Source: Cristatella mucedo (taxonomy: Eukaryota > Bryozoa > Phylactolaemata > Cristatellidae). Taken from it: DNA of 64,000 nucleotides. Where the stretch lies: assembly GCA_009760855.2 (NCBI GenBank), contig WPIO01000143.1:926237-990236 (forward strand). Direction: 5' to 3'. Below, in pieces: positions 10,692-20,924 of this stretch. The notes under the pieces are model-generated. The model was not told where the DNA came from, made no database searches, and was given only the letters and a program-made list of their open reading frames with translations. Made by a program: the position numbers and the translations under genes. Each line of letters begins with the position of its first letter. Position 1 is the first letter of the stretch.

Positions 10692-13600
10692 TGCACATCT
10701 TGGAAGGGCAGGAGCTTCAGGCGGTATGACGTCACACGAATATCTATAATCCGGCGTGTCCGTTTTTCATATGGTCGCCGGAGGGCGTCGCCAAGATGCA
10801 CCTTATTTTAAAAGAAATTAAGAGAACGATCGAGAAAAAAATTCTAATTAGAATCTGCTTCGCTATTACTATTGGCGTTTCGCTCGAATCGTCAGAGAGT
10901 TCGTGCCAGATTAGTCGCCAGTAGGACACAGGTGGCAGGCTTTAGCTTCCGGTGCGACCGCTTGTCGGCGTGATACGACGAAAGCAACGGTCGCGAGGCT
11001 CTCGACGCGAACGCTGCCCTTACGGCCCGGAGCTGATCGACCGCGAACTGACGGGCTTCACCAACTCGGACAAATTCACCGACAACGAGCCGAAAGCTGT
11101 TGCTTGTCACGGCCGACTGTTCGCGGTAAGGACGGGGCGCTTTCTAGGCGCTGCGACTTTGCTGGGCGTTTGAAATGGCGTCCGGTAGCTCATGTCGTTC
11201 GGCGGCCGCATCGTACTTGCACGGTCGCCCCATTGCATTCATATACCGAGCCGGGTCAGGTTTTCGTAACGGACTGTCCGCCAATAAATATCTAGTAAGC
11301 TGGTAAATGCAGTATTTAATATTCGTCTACTTTTGCCTGATTTAAACGCATTTCTGAGCAGTCCTTTCAGCTAAGATGTCATGATTTTAGGCGAAGTGAT
11401 TCAGGGGATGACTCCTTTATGGGTCATAATTCTTAGGACTCAGTGGCTCAAGTTTATATTTTACTGGGTTTGAGTTTATACGTTTAGGCTTTAGGGGGCA
11501 GTGTTTGATTTTTTGAGACAACATCTCAATAGAAAGATATCTCAGAATCACTCCATGGCTCTGCTTGATGTGGTAAATGGTTTTTCGGCCGTAACAAGTA
11601 GCAGCAAGATTGTGAAAAGGTTAGGGTTAGCTTGATACCTCAGCGGATCTGTGTAGAGTCGTGATGCACTGATACGCGTTGCCTTGATTGGCACTAGTCA
11701 TAAAAGAAAGTCTGGATGAAAAGGTCGCGAGTTCTCTTAGGGAGCAAAACCAACAAATGGTATGTAACCATGTATAACCTATGCTTGTATTTAAGAATGC
11801 ATGCACATATCTATACGTTTCCGTTTTCCCCATTACACGCATGATTGTGTGCATTTAAGTGTATATAAGTATGTACAAGTTTGTGCTGTTGTATTTTTAT
11901 GTATCAGTCGCTGACACCTAAAAGAGCTTAGGGATCCAAGCATGACTGTTATTGTTCGCAGCATGCGACCGGGAGGGGAGTTGCCGCATAGTCTGTCGTG
12001 CCGCCCAGCATGTACTTGCCGACTGGCAAGTGGTTTAGCTTTTGATGGCGTTTTTGATCCGCATGGATCTAACTGTGGGACTTGTCCCATTTGCTTTTTA
12101 CAACGTATGCAGTTATACATTGTAACTATCTATTTGCCATTGCTGTTATGTGTGCGAAGTTTTTGATTAGCACAGCTATGGTTAAGTCGCTGCCAGCAGC
12201 ATGTAAAACATCGTGTACCTCATATACTAACACTCTGCAGTTGCTATACGTTTCGAATATCGTTACGATTGTGGCTTGTCAAATGAGTAGTCATAAGTAG
12301 CGATAGCGTTCGCAACTTCTTTCAGAAAAACAAAAGACTTTTGTGACAAATGTGAAGCTAAAAAGTTGTCCTTATGCTTTTTCGTGTTTAGATTTTATTT
12401 ATCTTTACCATACAACCGTGAAAGACATTACGGAATATATAGAAGGTAGTATGATTGAATTTTCATCGGAGAGTTGAAACTGAGACTTCCGATGCCGTAG
12501 AGAAGACAAACTCTGATGCTTTGACCGGCAATCGAAATCCGTTTTGCCCAAGACTCCATTCGTTGTTCAGTTAGTATAGTCGTATCGAATAGTGTAGCCA
12601 ATCGGTCGAAATATTCCCCGGAGGGTGCAGCTGTTAAAGACGGAAATGAGAAATCTTTTGGACTTTAGCTCTGATACAGCTCACCCTTGGACTGCTGGAG
12701 AAATAGCGCTCGTGCGAAACTTTAATCTGCACATTCGCGCCAGCCACGTTTTGTGGTTGCAGCACACTCTTTCTGCTTACACTAGGATTAAAAGAGCCAA
12801 CGCCCTGGTCTAGTTATCGCTTTGTACTTGAAATGACTATAGCTGTTTGTGTAGAGTCTCTGGCCACGAAACTGAAAGCAAGAGAAAGCAAGCTCGTACA
12901 AAGCTCGACCCCAGTCTATTGCATGTAAGGTGTCGACTTCGAAAAAGCTTTAGTCGTTGCTAAAAAAGCTGTTTCAAAGCGGCTAATATAGTGCTCTCTT
13001 TGGGGCCGTCACGATTGACTACGGCATTGCTCGAAACGTGAAATAGCAGCATGAGCATTGTTCACAGTATTCGGCCACCATCTATTTCAAGTCAATCGAC
13101 CATGCATCGTGTAAGTGTGACATAAAAATGAACCTTTTCATGCCTTGCTCACTCATCGTACCAACGAGCTTGTCCATATATCTTTGGTTCCCGTGTGTTT
13201 TGCCTGCTTACCTGCACGTGATGAATGAAGTACGTGTTACCTGCAAGAGTTCCCGGCAGCCGGTTTCCCTGAACGTCTCGTCGTTTGATTGTTCATGCTT
13301 TTCTCAGCAATATACTCGGCATATCGCTTCCTAGTCTAGATCTTCAAGTAGCTTCCTAGGAGTTGCAAATCTCCGTATAGGAGTTTATTTTTCTTGTGGT
13401 GCTGTAAAGATGACCAATCGATATTACCATCAATTATAACTTTGAAATATGTGTGTATATGTCCTATAAACGTGGCTAGTAAATGGACAGCTAGTATCAT
13501 GATTCGGCTTTGTCCAGCACTAACTTTCGCATCAACTTTTCAATTGCGAAACAATAATGATTGTTTGAGAATTCTATAGAGTACAAACGCAAAGTTCGAT

Positions 13601-13869
13601 TGATAAATTGCAGGTTTTTTTTTAGGAAAAAGGCAGCAGTTGCATGCTTGTTGAAAGCTGCACCAGGATGGTTGTCGCTGGACACCAAGTTCGGTTTTGT
13701 AGAGAATTGTGTATGTATTAGGACTCATCTTTCCATGATCACGCCCTTGGGTTCACAATGATGAGACCAGATCTAACATTTTAAAACTTATAGCAATGGT
13801 GGCCGGTTGTGGAATTTCTAATTTGTACTAGCTGGGTACATACTTCGTCTTTACTTTGTTCAATTTTAG
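10692..13869 (+). repeat. Arm F2, outer non-coding part
   Basis: Full outer arm. It holds the edge with TGACGTCA at 10727, the GC-rich edge block at 10900-11280 (shared with F1 and R2), the 'agaaagatatct' string near 11530, and the hairpin 'acttgccgactggcaagt' near 12013. It continues with the altered version of the 72-codon frame near 12711-12930, then sequence shared with every other arm up to the first Q-rich exon. Any 5' exons of the Q-rich gene should lie here. The edge block contains a donor-like GCG|GTAAGG near 11126, also kept in R2, but I could not confirm an exon. Confidence 0.75.
10727..10750 (+). promoter_or_regulatory. CRE-like site with TATA-like stretch at arm edge (F2)
   Basis: TGACGTCA followed by 'cgaatatctataatcc'. 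It lies about 3.1 kb upstream of the first Q-rich exon of copy A on the same strand, so it is a candidate core promoter for that gene. No experimental-type evidence is available from sequence alone. Confidence 0.35.
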
Positions 13870-14202
13870 CAAAGGCAGTGGCAGCCCCAATTTCAGCAGT
13901 TCCTGTTTCACACTCAATCCATGGAACCTCAGCAGCATGTCTCTCAAGCGTCCCAGCAACAGCACGTGCTGCTGCAACAACGATTTGTGGAGCAGCAACA
14001 ACCACTGATTGGCTCTCAGCAAAATGAGCACTGTGCCTTGCAACAGCCACAAACTGTGCAGGTTTCTCGACCTTTCCATCAGAACAAGCAGTTCGGTCAA
14101 CCACCACAGCAGCAGTCGTTTTTCCATCAGTCATTCCAGATGCCCTACCCACCGTCTCATCTGCAGCAGAGTTGGAGTCCATTACATCATGAGAGGCAAC
14201 AG
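13870..14202 (+). CDS. Q-rich gene copy A, short exon 1
   Basis: Exon of exactly 333 nt (111 codons) between acceptor 'caattttag' (13861-13869) and donor CAACAG|GTATTT (GT at 14203). Both borders are in phase 0. The frame is open throughout, starts Q-R-Q-W-Q-P-Q-F-Q-Q and contains the in-frame ATG at 13921 (MEPQQHVSQASQQQ). The peptide is about one quarter glutamine with scattered aromatic residues (FHQSFQMPYPP) and no charged clusters, so it is probably disordered. A second copy follows 506 bp downstream. If the exon is not spliced the frame stops at 14229. It is unclear whether an upstream exon or ATG 13921 provides the start. Family and function are unknown. Confidence 0.65.
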
Positions 14203-14375
14203 GTATTTACATCTCCTCAGCAGATGTAGCAGCATACGTAAAGAATGTGTAAAGTTCCCATAACGGGATGAGTTTCTATCTACTTGTTAAAAGTAAGAGA
14301 CACGATAGCCGCTTAGGGACTTTCTAATTTGTACTACCTGGGTACATACCTAGTCTTCACCTTGTTCAATTTCAG
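14203..14375 (+). other. Intron between short exons, and 506-bp tandem duplication
   Basis: A 173-nt intron, GT at 14203 and AG at 14374-14375. The two short exons lie 506 bp apart and share flanking intron sequence ('tttctaatttgtact..ctgggtacatac'). The duplication therefore included the intron end, the exon and the donor, and because both borders are phase 0 it adds 111 residues without shifting the frame. Only copy A has two short exons. Confidence 0.65.
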
Positions 14376-14708
14376 AAAAGGCAGTGGAAGCGCCAATTTC
14401 AGCAGTTCCCATATCGCAATCAATCCATGGAGCCTAAGCAGCAGGTCTCTCAAGCGACCCAGCAACAGCACGTGCTGCTGCAACAACAATTTGTGGAGCA
14501 GCAACAGCCACTGATTGGCACTCAGCAGAAAGGGCAGTGTCCCATGCAACAGCCACAAAGTGTGCAGGATTCTCGAGCAATGCATCAGAACAAGCAGCTT
14601 GGTCAACCACCACAACAGCACTCGTTCTTCCAGCAGTCATTCCAGATGTCCTACCCACCATCTCATCAGCAGCCGAGTAAGAGCCCATTACATCATGGGA
14701 CACAACAG
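14376..14708 (+). CDS. Q-rich gene copy A, short exon 2
   Basis: Again exactly 333 nt, between acceptor 'caatttcag' (ends 14375) and donor CAACAG|GTATTT (GT at 14709), phase 0 on both sides. It is open throughout, with the shared MEPKQQVSQATQQQ segment from 14427. It differs from exon 1 at many residues (for example LIGTQQKGQCPMQQ versus LIGSQQNEHCALQQ), so the duplication is not recent. Without splicing the frame stops at 14735. It joins in phase to the long exon at 15208 across a 499-nt intron. Confidence 0.65.
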
Positions 14709-14774
14709 GTATTTACATCTCCTCAGCAGATGTAGTGGCATACGTAAAGCATGTGTAAAGTTCCCATAATGGGA

Positions 14775-15150
14775 TGAGGTTGCATGCTCCTAGAGTGATT
14801 AGTTAGTACGCTCATAAATCCTGGAACTCAGTCTCGACTTGCGTTGCGACATCTCTTGACTGGACGACATTTGAAAGGAAACTAATATTGCAATTATTTA
14901 TATTAGCATTTAGTGGGCCCTGTGGTTCGCCCTTTATGTGCTCATGTGTGCTGACATTGTGCATGTTGCCACTTATCATACTTGCATGCTGACCCTGTGC
15001 ATGTCAACCTTAACTGACCATGTTATTCTTGTTGCTTATTGAGCTCGCTACCACTACCCAATCAATCGCTCTTCCTAATCTAAAATTGTAAAGTGCCTAG
15101 TAAGAGATTAAGTTATCTGAGGGCACTATATCAAATGCATTATTATTATG
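14775..15150 (+). mobile_element. L2-type LINE 3' end inside the Q-rich gene intron (F2)
   Basis: Last ~370 bp of the L2 element ending in ATTATTATT, diverged from the intact element. It lies in the intron before the long exon. The orthologous insertion occupies the same intron position in R2 (28944-29315), F3 (44055-44425) and R3 (54700-55082), so it predates the duplication of the unit. Confidence 0.85.
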
Positions 15151-15207
15151 ATAATTATTGAGTTCTTTGAAGGCTCTCAACTGATTTATTACTATTGTGA
15201 TTACCAG

Positions 15208-16245
15208 TCGTTCCAGCCTCAGCCACAGCAACGCGGCTTCACCCATCAGATGGAAGGGATGTTCCTTGCAATGCAAAGACAGATCTCAGCCCAGCAGTTG
15301 CCACAGGGTTATCAACCATGCCGGGCACAGCAGCAGAATATAAGGATTTCTCAGCAGTTGAGACGAGTGATTGAGCCTTACCAGGCGCAGCAGCAGAAGA
15401 TCAGCTCAGCCCTGCAGGTGTGTCAGCCGTACCTTGCAAAGCAGCAGCAGGTCAGCTCAGCCCAGCAGTTGCTGCAGGCTAATCAGCCGGACCAGGCACA
15501 CCAACAGGAAATCAGCTCAGCCCAGCAGTTGCACGGACTACCAGAGCAAGCACAGTCTTCCCAATCTGATCAGTTGTTGCTTGGAGGACAGCACAGGAAG
15601 GAACTGAGGAAACAATTGGTTTCTGAGGTGAACCGGGAGCATAAAACACTATTGAAGGTATTGGAAAATAATCGGTCGCTGATGTCAGAGATGCAAAAGC
15701 TGCAATGGAAGCATGCTACCGACGGAATTAACCTTCGAAAGCAGGCTAATCAGCAGCTTTTGAAACTTGAGAACTTCGAAACTGAGCTATCGAAGCTAGC
15801 TAAGAAGTGTGATAGCGACGTTGTGAGCAAGTTTGCAAACGAAATTCATGAGCAGGCCGAACAGGTTCGTCAAATGAAAAAGCTGCTAAGGCAAGGTATT
15901 AGGGGGCGGCAGTGTGCTCTGCTAAAGAAACCCGAACTCCATCTTTTGGCGTGCAAGCCAGTCGAGAGGCTGGCGAGGTCACTGGATAAAATCCATTTAA
16001 CAGCAGAGCCAGTAGCTGGCGCTCAAGTGCTGCTGGCACAGCCATTGAGAAGCAACCAGTCGTCGATGCCATCGATCAAGGTTGCCTCTTGCAGCCAAAG
16101 GCTGTACGTGGCCGACGACCCGTACGAGCTCCCCAAGGTCGGCGACGATGGAGCTGCAGTGCAGCAGTCATCTGACGAGGTCGTTTCTGTCAATGGGTCA
16201 AGGTCCTGCTTCGACGTATCCCAGATCAGCTCGGAAGATCAATAG
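15208..16245 (+). CDS. Q-rich coiled-coil protein, copy A, terminal exon
   Basis: Terminal exon of 1038 nt (345 residues plus stop). The acceptor 'gtgattaccag' ends at 15207, and the frame is in phase with the short exons. The N-terminal 130 residues are glutamine-rich and made of degenerate repeats of about 18-20 residues (ISSAQQLLQANQPDQAHQQE type). Residues about 145-255 are charged and helix-like with heptad spacing (VLENNRSLMSEMQKLQW, LLKLENFETELSKLAKKCDS), a likely coiled coil. The tail is acidic and ends CFDVSQISSEDQ. The coiled-coil part is nearly identical to copy B while flanks differ, which suggests selection. Compared with copy C it lacks several N-terminal repeats. No catalytic motif, signal peptide or membrane segment is seen. 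The family is not recognised; RNA-binding, chromatin or scaffold roles are possible but unsupported. Confidence 0.7.
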   Translation, partial: SFQPQPQQRGFTHQMEGMFLAMQRQISAQQLPQGYQPCRAQQQNIRISQQLRRVIEPYQAQQQKISSALQVCQPYLAKQQQVSSAQQLLQANQPDQAHQQEISSAQQLHGLPEQAQSSQSDQLLLGGQHRKELRKQLVSEVNREHKTLLKVLENNRSLMSEMQKLQWKHATDGINLRKQANQQLLKLENFETELSKLAKKCDSDVVSKFANEIHEQAEQVRQMKKLLRQGIRGRQCALLKKPELHLLACKPVERLARSLDKIHLTAEPVAGAQVLLAQPLRSNQSSMPSIKVASCSQRLYVADDPYELPKVGDDGAAVQQSSDEVVSVNGSRSCFDVSQISSEDQ

Positions 16246-16386
16246 CAGTGGTGGCATACTTGCCGAGTGTCTTTAACCAAAGCCGCCTGAGTAGTAAACC
16301 CTTTGTTACTTAAGGAACTACAGCAGTTGCCTCCAAATCTTTGCACCGAGGGCGGTCAAAAAGTTCCAACGCTGTTGCTCGATAAG

Positions 16387-16392
16387 AATAAA
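16387..16392 (+). other. Polyadenylation signal AATAAA, copy A
   Basis: Canonical AATAAA about 140 nt after the stop of copy A. The homologous site is AATAAA in copy B (53434-53439, minus) but AATGAA in copies C and D. Confidence 0.5.
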
Positions 16393-16742
16393 TTCGTTAT
16401 ATGTAACTCATTAATATTCTAAATCAGTTTATATTATAAAACTGCTAACAATAGGTTGGCTCATGTGGCGCATTTAGAGGACTTTGTGCATGTGCTTTAG
16501 AACTCAGCTGTAAAGCATTTGGATCGATGCACAGTTTGCAAAGTGTACTTTTAAATACCTGCAGCACATAATTTCATAAACACTCTTTCCATCAGGTCAC
16601 GAATCTCCGAAGAAATCTTAAAAGTGACCTACACTTTATGGCGACGCACATATAAAAAGCAGCTGAACAGATTTATTTTCTGAAGGCACCACTTTAGGAT
16701 TTACTACTATCGTGCACACTTGTTGCCTTTATATATGTACAC

Positions 16743-17041
16743 GTGCTTGCTCGAGAGTGTGGCATTTGCGATAAACCTCTCAGCTACGCAGGAGAGGCTT
16801 TTGTTAGGACACGCCAAGTAATTTATGTAGATGAGTGGTATGCTCCATTAATCCCAGGGTCGCTACCAGGAATGGCAACTTTTTGTCAGACCTCTGCCGA
16901 TGACTCCTCAGAGGACTCGTCATCGGTGGCAAACTGAGGCAAGCTATGTCGGATGTGCCGGTGCAGCACTCTAGAAGGTGAGATACAGGCAAAAGCAGCA
17001 CGTAACTAAATCTATTCCGAGCTCAGCTTTTTTTATTGCAG
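16743..17041 (+). other. Possible exon with conserved 64-nt intron-like segment
   Basis: A strong donor CTAGAAG|GTGAGATA (GT at 16978) is followed 64 nt later by a classical acceptor 'cagctttttttattgcag' ending at 17041. The same pair is kept in F3 (46277-46340, 64 nt) and R2 (26954-26892 minus, 63 nt). Upstream, a frame with GEAFVRTRQVIYVDEWY is open here (16743-16937) and related frames exist in R3 and F3, but stops and single-base indels differ between copies, so the true frame is unclear. It could be a downstream exon of the Q-rich gene, a spliced 3' UTR or a second gene. Confidence 0.35.
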
Positions 17042-17640
17042 CACTCCTGCTAGGAAATATTCGCGTCGCCTCCTTTACAGATGAAGCATACACTAGACAG
17101 ACAAAGCTGTCACCACCTGCTGGCCGCTGGACTGATACAGCTAGGAGCAGTGAACTTGTCTCGATCTAGGAAGAGGAGGCCAGTCATGGAGGCTGCTTGA
17201 TGTGATTTGCTGTTCACTGAATCTATCTCTATAGTAACTATGGTAACTGAAGTGACGCTTGTCCATCGGCGTTTGCCTTTGAGGCCTTTATATGCTGCTT
17301 GTGCTGGCTGTAGTCGCAGCCTGTGACACTTAAGCCTCGACCTTGTGACACTTAAGCCTTGATCTTGGAGAAGGAGCACGTGCCTGCCACTGGAAACCTA
17401 TACGTCAGCAACTCAGGCACTATGCCTTAACGCTGTAGTTCAATCTTGAGCTCTGATGAAAGGCTGGTGTTTTTTCATTCAGCTGCAATCTTTTTTACTG
17501 TAGCGTAGTCACTACCAACGACATGTCCGAAGTGTCCGAGGATGCGTAGAGCAATCCGCCGATACGGCCACTGGTGTCATTCGACTGCTGCTACCAAAGC
17601 AGAACAGAAGAGCTGCAGGCACTGCATGTAGTCCGACTCG

Positions 17641-17838
17641 GTGTCAATCGACCATCGCTGTTCAAGATGGCTTTTAGAAGCAAAGAGACAAAGACAACTT
17701 GGATTTTCATTACAGTTGATCAATACCATCATCGAGCTGGTTGATTGCGAATTCTGCGTTCCAAGCTGCTCGGGACAAGCAGGTGTCGAGTCGTCTTTTG
17801 CTGAAAGGTCGCTGCAGGCATGCTCTACCTTGAGTTGA
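17641..17838 (+). other. Arm-conserved open frame, ~65 codons
   Basis: Frame starting with GTG (SIDHRCSRWLLEAKRQRQLG) that is open here, in R2 (25930-26292 minus, longer) and in F3 (about 46945-47110), with few residue changes between F2 and R2. A TAG lies just upstream, so it has no ATG start and would have to be an exon. It contains a C-x-x-C like stretch (CEFCVPSC). Unknown; may be non-coding. Confidence 0.3.
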
Positions 17839-18111
17839 TAAATGCTCTACAACTATGCGAGAAGCTTTTCATTTTATTAGTTTGACTACTCGAGCTTGCT
17901 ATGTTTATCTGATAGAGTTGGTATAAATTCATATGCTGAATTCTACTTCGTGCTGTCGCTCAACATACGGGCATTAAACACCTTACTCTCCCACACCTAT
18001 ACAACATACGGGATGACACTCGAATCGTGGCTAAGACGTATGTTAAAAGTGACGTTTACACGTGTGCTCGCTCGCTTGTGTGCGTTTATTGTGTGTGGGT
18101 GATTGTATTGG

Positions 18112-18112
<1 letters not shown>

Positions 18113-18144
<32 letters not shown>
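18113..18144 (+). repeat. (TG)n microsatellite
   Basis: About 16 uninterrupted TG units. The equivalent tracts in R2 (25720-25836) and R3 (52763-52815) are longer, and F3 keeps only a remnant near 47540. Confidence 0.9.
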
Positions 18145-18147
<3 letters not shown>

Positions 18148-18484
18148 CTGCACACTCATTGTGTTGTATGTGGGTGTGGGTGTGCACGGTTGATAAAGTA
18201 TCTAGGTAAGACAAGGTTGCTACGACTTGGACGACTTTTACAATGGCTGCTGCAGTTTCGATTCGCACAGCAGAGAGCCAGCCGATGACCACTACCAACA
18301 GTTTAATACGACTAATGGAGCCGAAGGGTTCACGGCTCCCTAAGGCTCCTACTCCCACTCGACTCCTTTGTCCCAGGTTGATGTTCTCTCCGTCCCACTC
18401 TCTCCCAACCACAAATCATCCCGTAGGTTGGCAGAAGGACAAAGCAGAGATGGCACACTAGGTAAGCCGTTTACTTTACAGCTT

Positions 18485-18829
18485 CGCAATGTAACCTTTG
18501 ACCTTTCCACTCGGAATCGAATGCCTGGCTGACATTTTCACCTTCCAGCTTCAGCACGCAATATCAGTTGGCTATTATTTCGCCCAAAGTGAAGTGTTCG
18601 CACTAATTATTACAGCAGCAGGGTATTATCACCAGCACTACCCAATCCGGACATTCGCACGGCTTGGGTAGCGAACCTGCAGCTACTTCCTTCACGGAAA
18701 GTACACAGCTACTGGACGCAGAGTAGACATTTGAATTTTGATCTAATTGAGCTGGAAGGTGAAACTATCAGCAAGGCATTCGATTCCGAGTAGGAAGGTA
18801 AAACGTTTCATTGCGATGCCGTATGATTT
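18485..18829 (+). repeat. Unit centre sequence, left of solo LTR
   Basis: Homologous to the 22000-22260 region in reverse and to 7320-7620. It includes 'cagcagcagggtattatcaccagca' and the stretch around 'gattttgt' where the LTR inserted. It continues after the LTR at 20151. No gene seen. Confidence 0.65.
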
Positions 18830-20150
18830 TGTAACGCCGAAGGCTCGGCGGAGTAGGCTTGACCCCGCTTACCTAGCGGCGTAGCCTATCGCCTAATGCC
18901 GTCGGGTGCGCGCCTACGCGCAATAAGCTGGCCGCCACGAAACGAGCGTTTCTGGCGCTGACCTGCTTACCGTTACTAAAGGGGGTCGTGAGTCCGCGGC
19001 GTGAATTGGAAGCAAGACACACAAATTGGGGATTTTACTGAACTTTATTCGCAATCGCACAAAGTCGCTGCGCGACTAGTTCAGCTTTATCTCCACACTC
19101 CTCGCACGTTCAACACTCTTGCGGAGGGAATACTCCTCTACACTAAGCGCGACCCGGACCCTAAACCCTAACCGGTGAACTAGGAATCCGTTCCCACCTG
19201 TGCCGAGGGAATACCCCAAACACGCCAACTTAAACACTCGAGCGGAGGGAGTACTTCTCCACACTGAAGTGCGAACCGTAGTCTAAACCCTACCCGGTGA
19301 ACTAGAACTCGGTTTCCACCAGTGCGACCGGAATACTCTACACACGCCAACTCAAGCACTCCTACGGAGGAAATAATTCTCCACACTGAAGCGCGACCCG
19401 GAGCCTAAACCCTACGCGGTGAACTAGAGCTCCACACACGCCAACTACGCCTAGCTCGCGCCGGCAAATCCCTATGCCGAGACCACGTGCTAGCGCGCAC
19501 ACACACGACACAAAAGAAACACAAAACACAAAAGAACACACAAAATGCCAGCTCGGGCGCGATACGACTGTATTCGGTGGGGTTTACCGAATCCTCCTAG
19601 CGCTGTCTCGTCTTGTTCCGTCAATCGCCGGCGAACAGCCCGCCCTCCTCCCTCGCTTTCAGAGAAACGAGTGCGACGGCGTCGAAGCCGGACCAAAGAC
19701 AAAAGACCGTAAGACAAAAGACCCAGAGCGAGCGTCGCTCGACTCTTAAATACTTGGCTGAGACAATGGGGCAAGAGCTTAGTGGTATTGGGCCCGGACA
19801 CCTTGGCCCATTACGGAAAGGAATGACTACCGTTCCCAGGCCACTGGCAGGGCACCTCCGTCCAGCTTGAATGGCGAATGGGTTCCAGACGCTTCTTTCT
19901 TGGGAAGGGGGAAGGCGGGGGTTGACAGGCCAGCCAACATCTATCAGCAGCTTCCGCGAGTATCGGACCAATTCTAAAGGCCGAATCGCCGCTGCTCGTC
20001 TCTGAGCTTCCTGGCCTGCTCCTAAGCGCTTCCTCTCTAACCGCACTGACGCTCCTCTCTGGCTCACTGCTCCAGGACAAAGGGGCTCTAGCCCGCCGCC
20101 GAACAGCTCTTGTTCGCGCTAAAATTCAGCCAAAGCCAGCAGGGCGCTAC
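18830..20150 (-). mobile_element. Solo LTR of a retrotransposon
   Basis: About 1.32 kb that interrupts centre sequence which is continuous at 7600 and 21970. It is flanked by the 5-bp direct repeat GATTT (18825-18829 and 20151-20155). On the minus strand it begins GTAGCGCC (a leading T appears lost) and ends GGCGTTACA, i.e. nearly the TG..CA ends of an LTR, with short inverted termini. A minus-strand AATAAA (19049-19044) is followed by 'gttcagtaaaatcccc', as expected for the R/U5 part. No gag-pol is present, so it is a solo LTR. A Ty3-type origin is likely from the TSD length but not proven. Confidence 0.6.
19077..19435 (-). repeat. ~122-bp tandem repeats inside the LTR
   Basis: Three degenerate copies of about 122 bp, each carrying 'ccctaMccggtgaactag' and 'ctccacactgaagcgcgac'. 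They lie upstream of the polyadenylation signal on the LTR's own strand, i.e. in the U3 region, where repeated enhancers are common. Confidence 0.65.
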
Positions 20151-20924
20151 GATTTTGTCATAGCTTTGAATGCAAACGGCTCGCACGTGACGGCACACAA
20201 AAACACCGCCGCGAACTTTCATGCCTGTATTCCCTCTGTGAACAAACGATGTTGTATTTCTGCAGACCGTGACCGTGTCAAATCGCTACGGCCCATAAAC
20301 GGGGCCGTAAACTGGCCTCAGCGGCAATAACTCGGCTTTAAAAGCCTGCAGGCCATAAACGCCGTTGGCATCGTAACGACAGACGTAACGAAGCAGCGTC
20401 ATCCCAAGCCGCCGAATCCGTTATAGGCATCGGCTTTAGTGGGCGTCGCTTTTATCTCAAGCCGCCGAATCCGTTATAGGCATCGGCTTTAGTGGGCGTC
20501 GCTTTTATGTTAGGCCGGAGCAGGAAGTCCGTACCGTTTAGCTCGCTGCGAAATGGTGCAGCGGGTGCGATGTGGTGACGAGCTTGCGCCTGTGCAGTTG
20601 CCTTCCGCTCGACAGCTGCATCTAGCAGAGAAATCCGGCTAATGGGCGCGAGACCTGCAGACCTGCCGGCCGCAGGGCGCGAGCGCCGGCCATCTCGACA
20701 AACGCCCGATGAGCAGAGGCGGACGCTCGCACGTCTGTCGTTGGTGCAGAGAACGGAGAGCATGCTGGCTTCTGGTCACGCCGTCGTGCGAGCGCTGGCT
20801 GCTCGTGCAGTGCGAGCGCGAAACGGAAACAGAAGCTGCATGCGTTTCTCCAGCTGGCATCCGAGCGCAGTGCCGATCTACCGTCTGCATATTTATTAAC
20901 TTCAACCGTGTCTTGGCTTCTATA
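20151..20924 (+). repeat. GC-rich unit centre, copy 2 left half
   Basis: Homologous to 7620-8400, with the GGCC(A/G)TAAA cluster at 20289-20363. A ~60-bp stretch ('gccgccgaatccgttataggcatcggc') is duplicated at about 20408-20510. From 20560 it is GC-rich. Homology stops at about 20924, where the AT-rich island begins. No supported gene. Confidence 0.65.

Larger units (their letters stand above)
16246..18480 (+). repeat. Arm F2, 3' region after the Q-rich gene
   Basis: Sequence shared with R2 (25470-27650 reverse), F3 (45546-47740) and in part R3. It contains the 3' untranslated stretch of copy A, a possible separate exon/intron (16743-17041), a small open frame (17641-17838), a (TG)n tract and a block that precedes a tRNA-like SINE in other arms ('ggtaagacaaggttgctacgac' onward). 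The SINE itself is cut off here at about 18470. Confidence 0.7.

Noticed and set aside
19160-19430. CCCTAAACCCTAA strings resembling telomere repeats
   Set aside because: They occur only as single pairs within 122-bp LTR repeats, not as a telomeric array.
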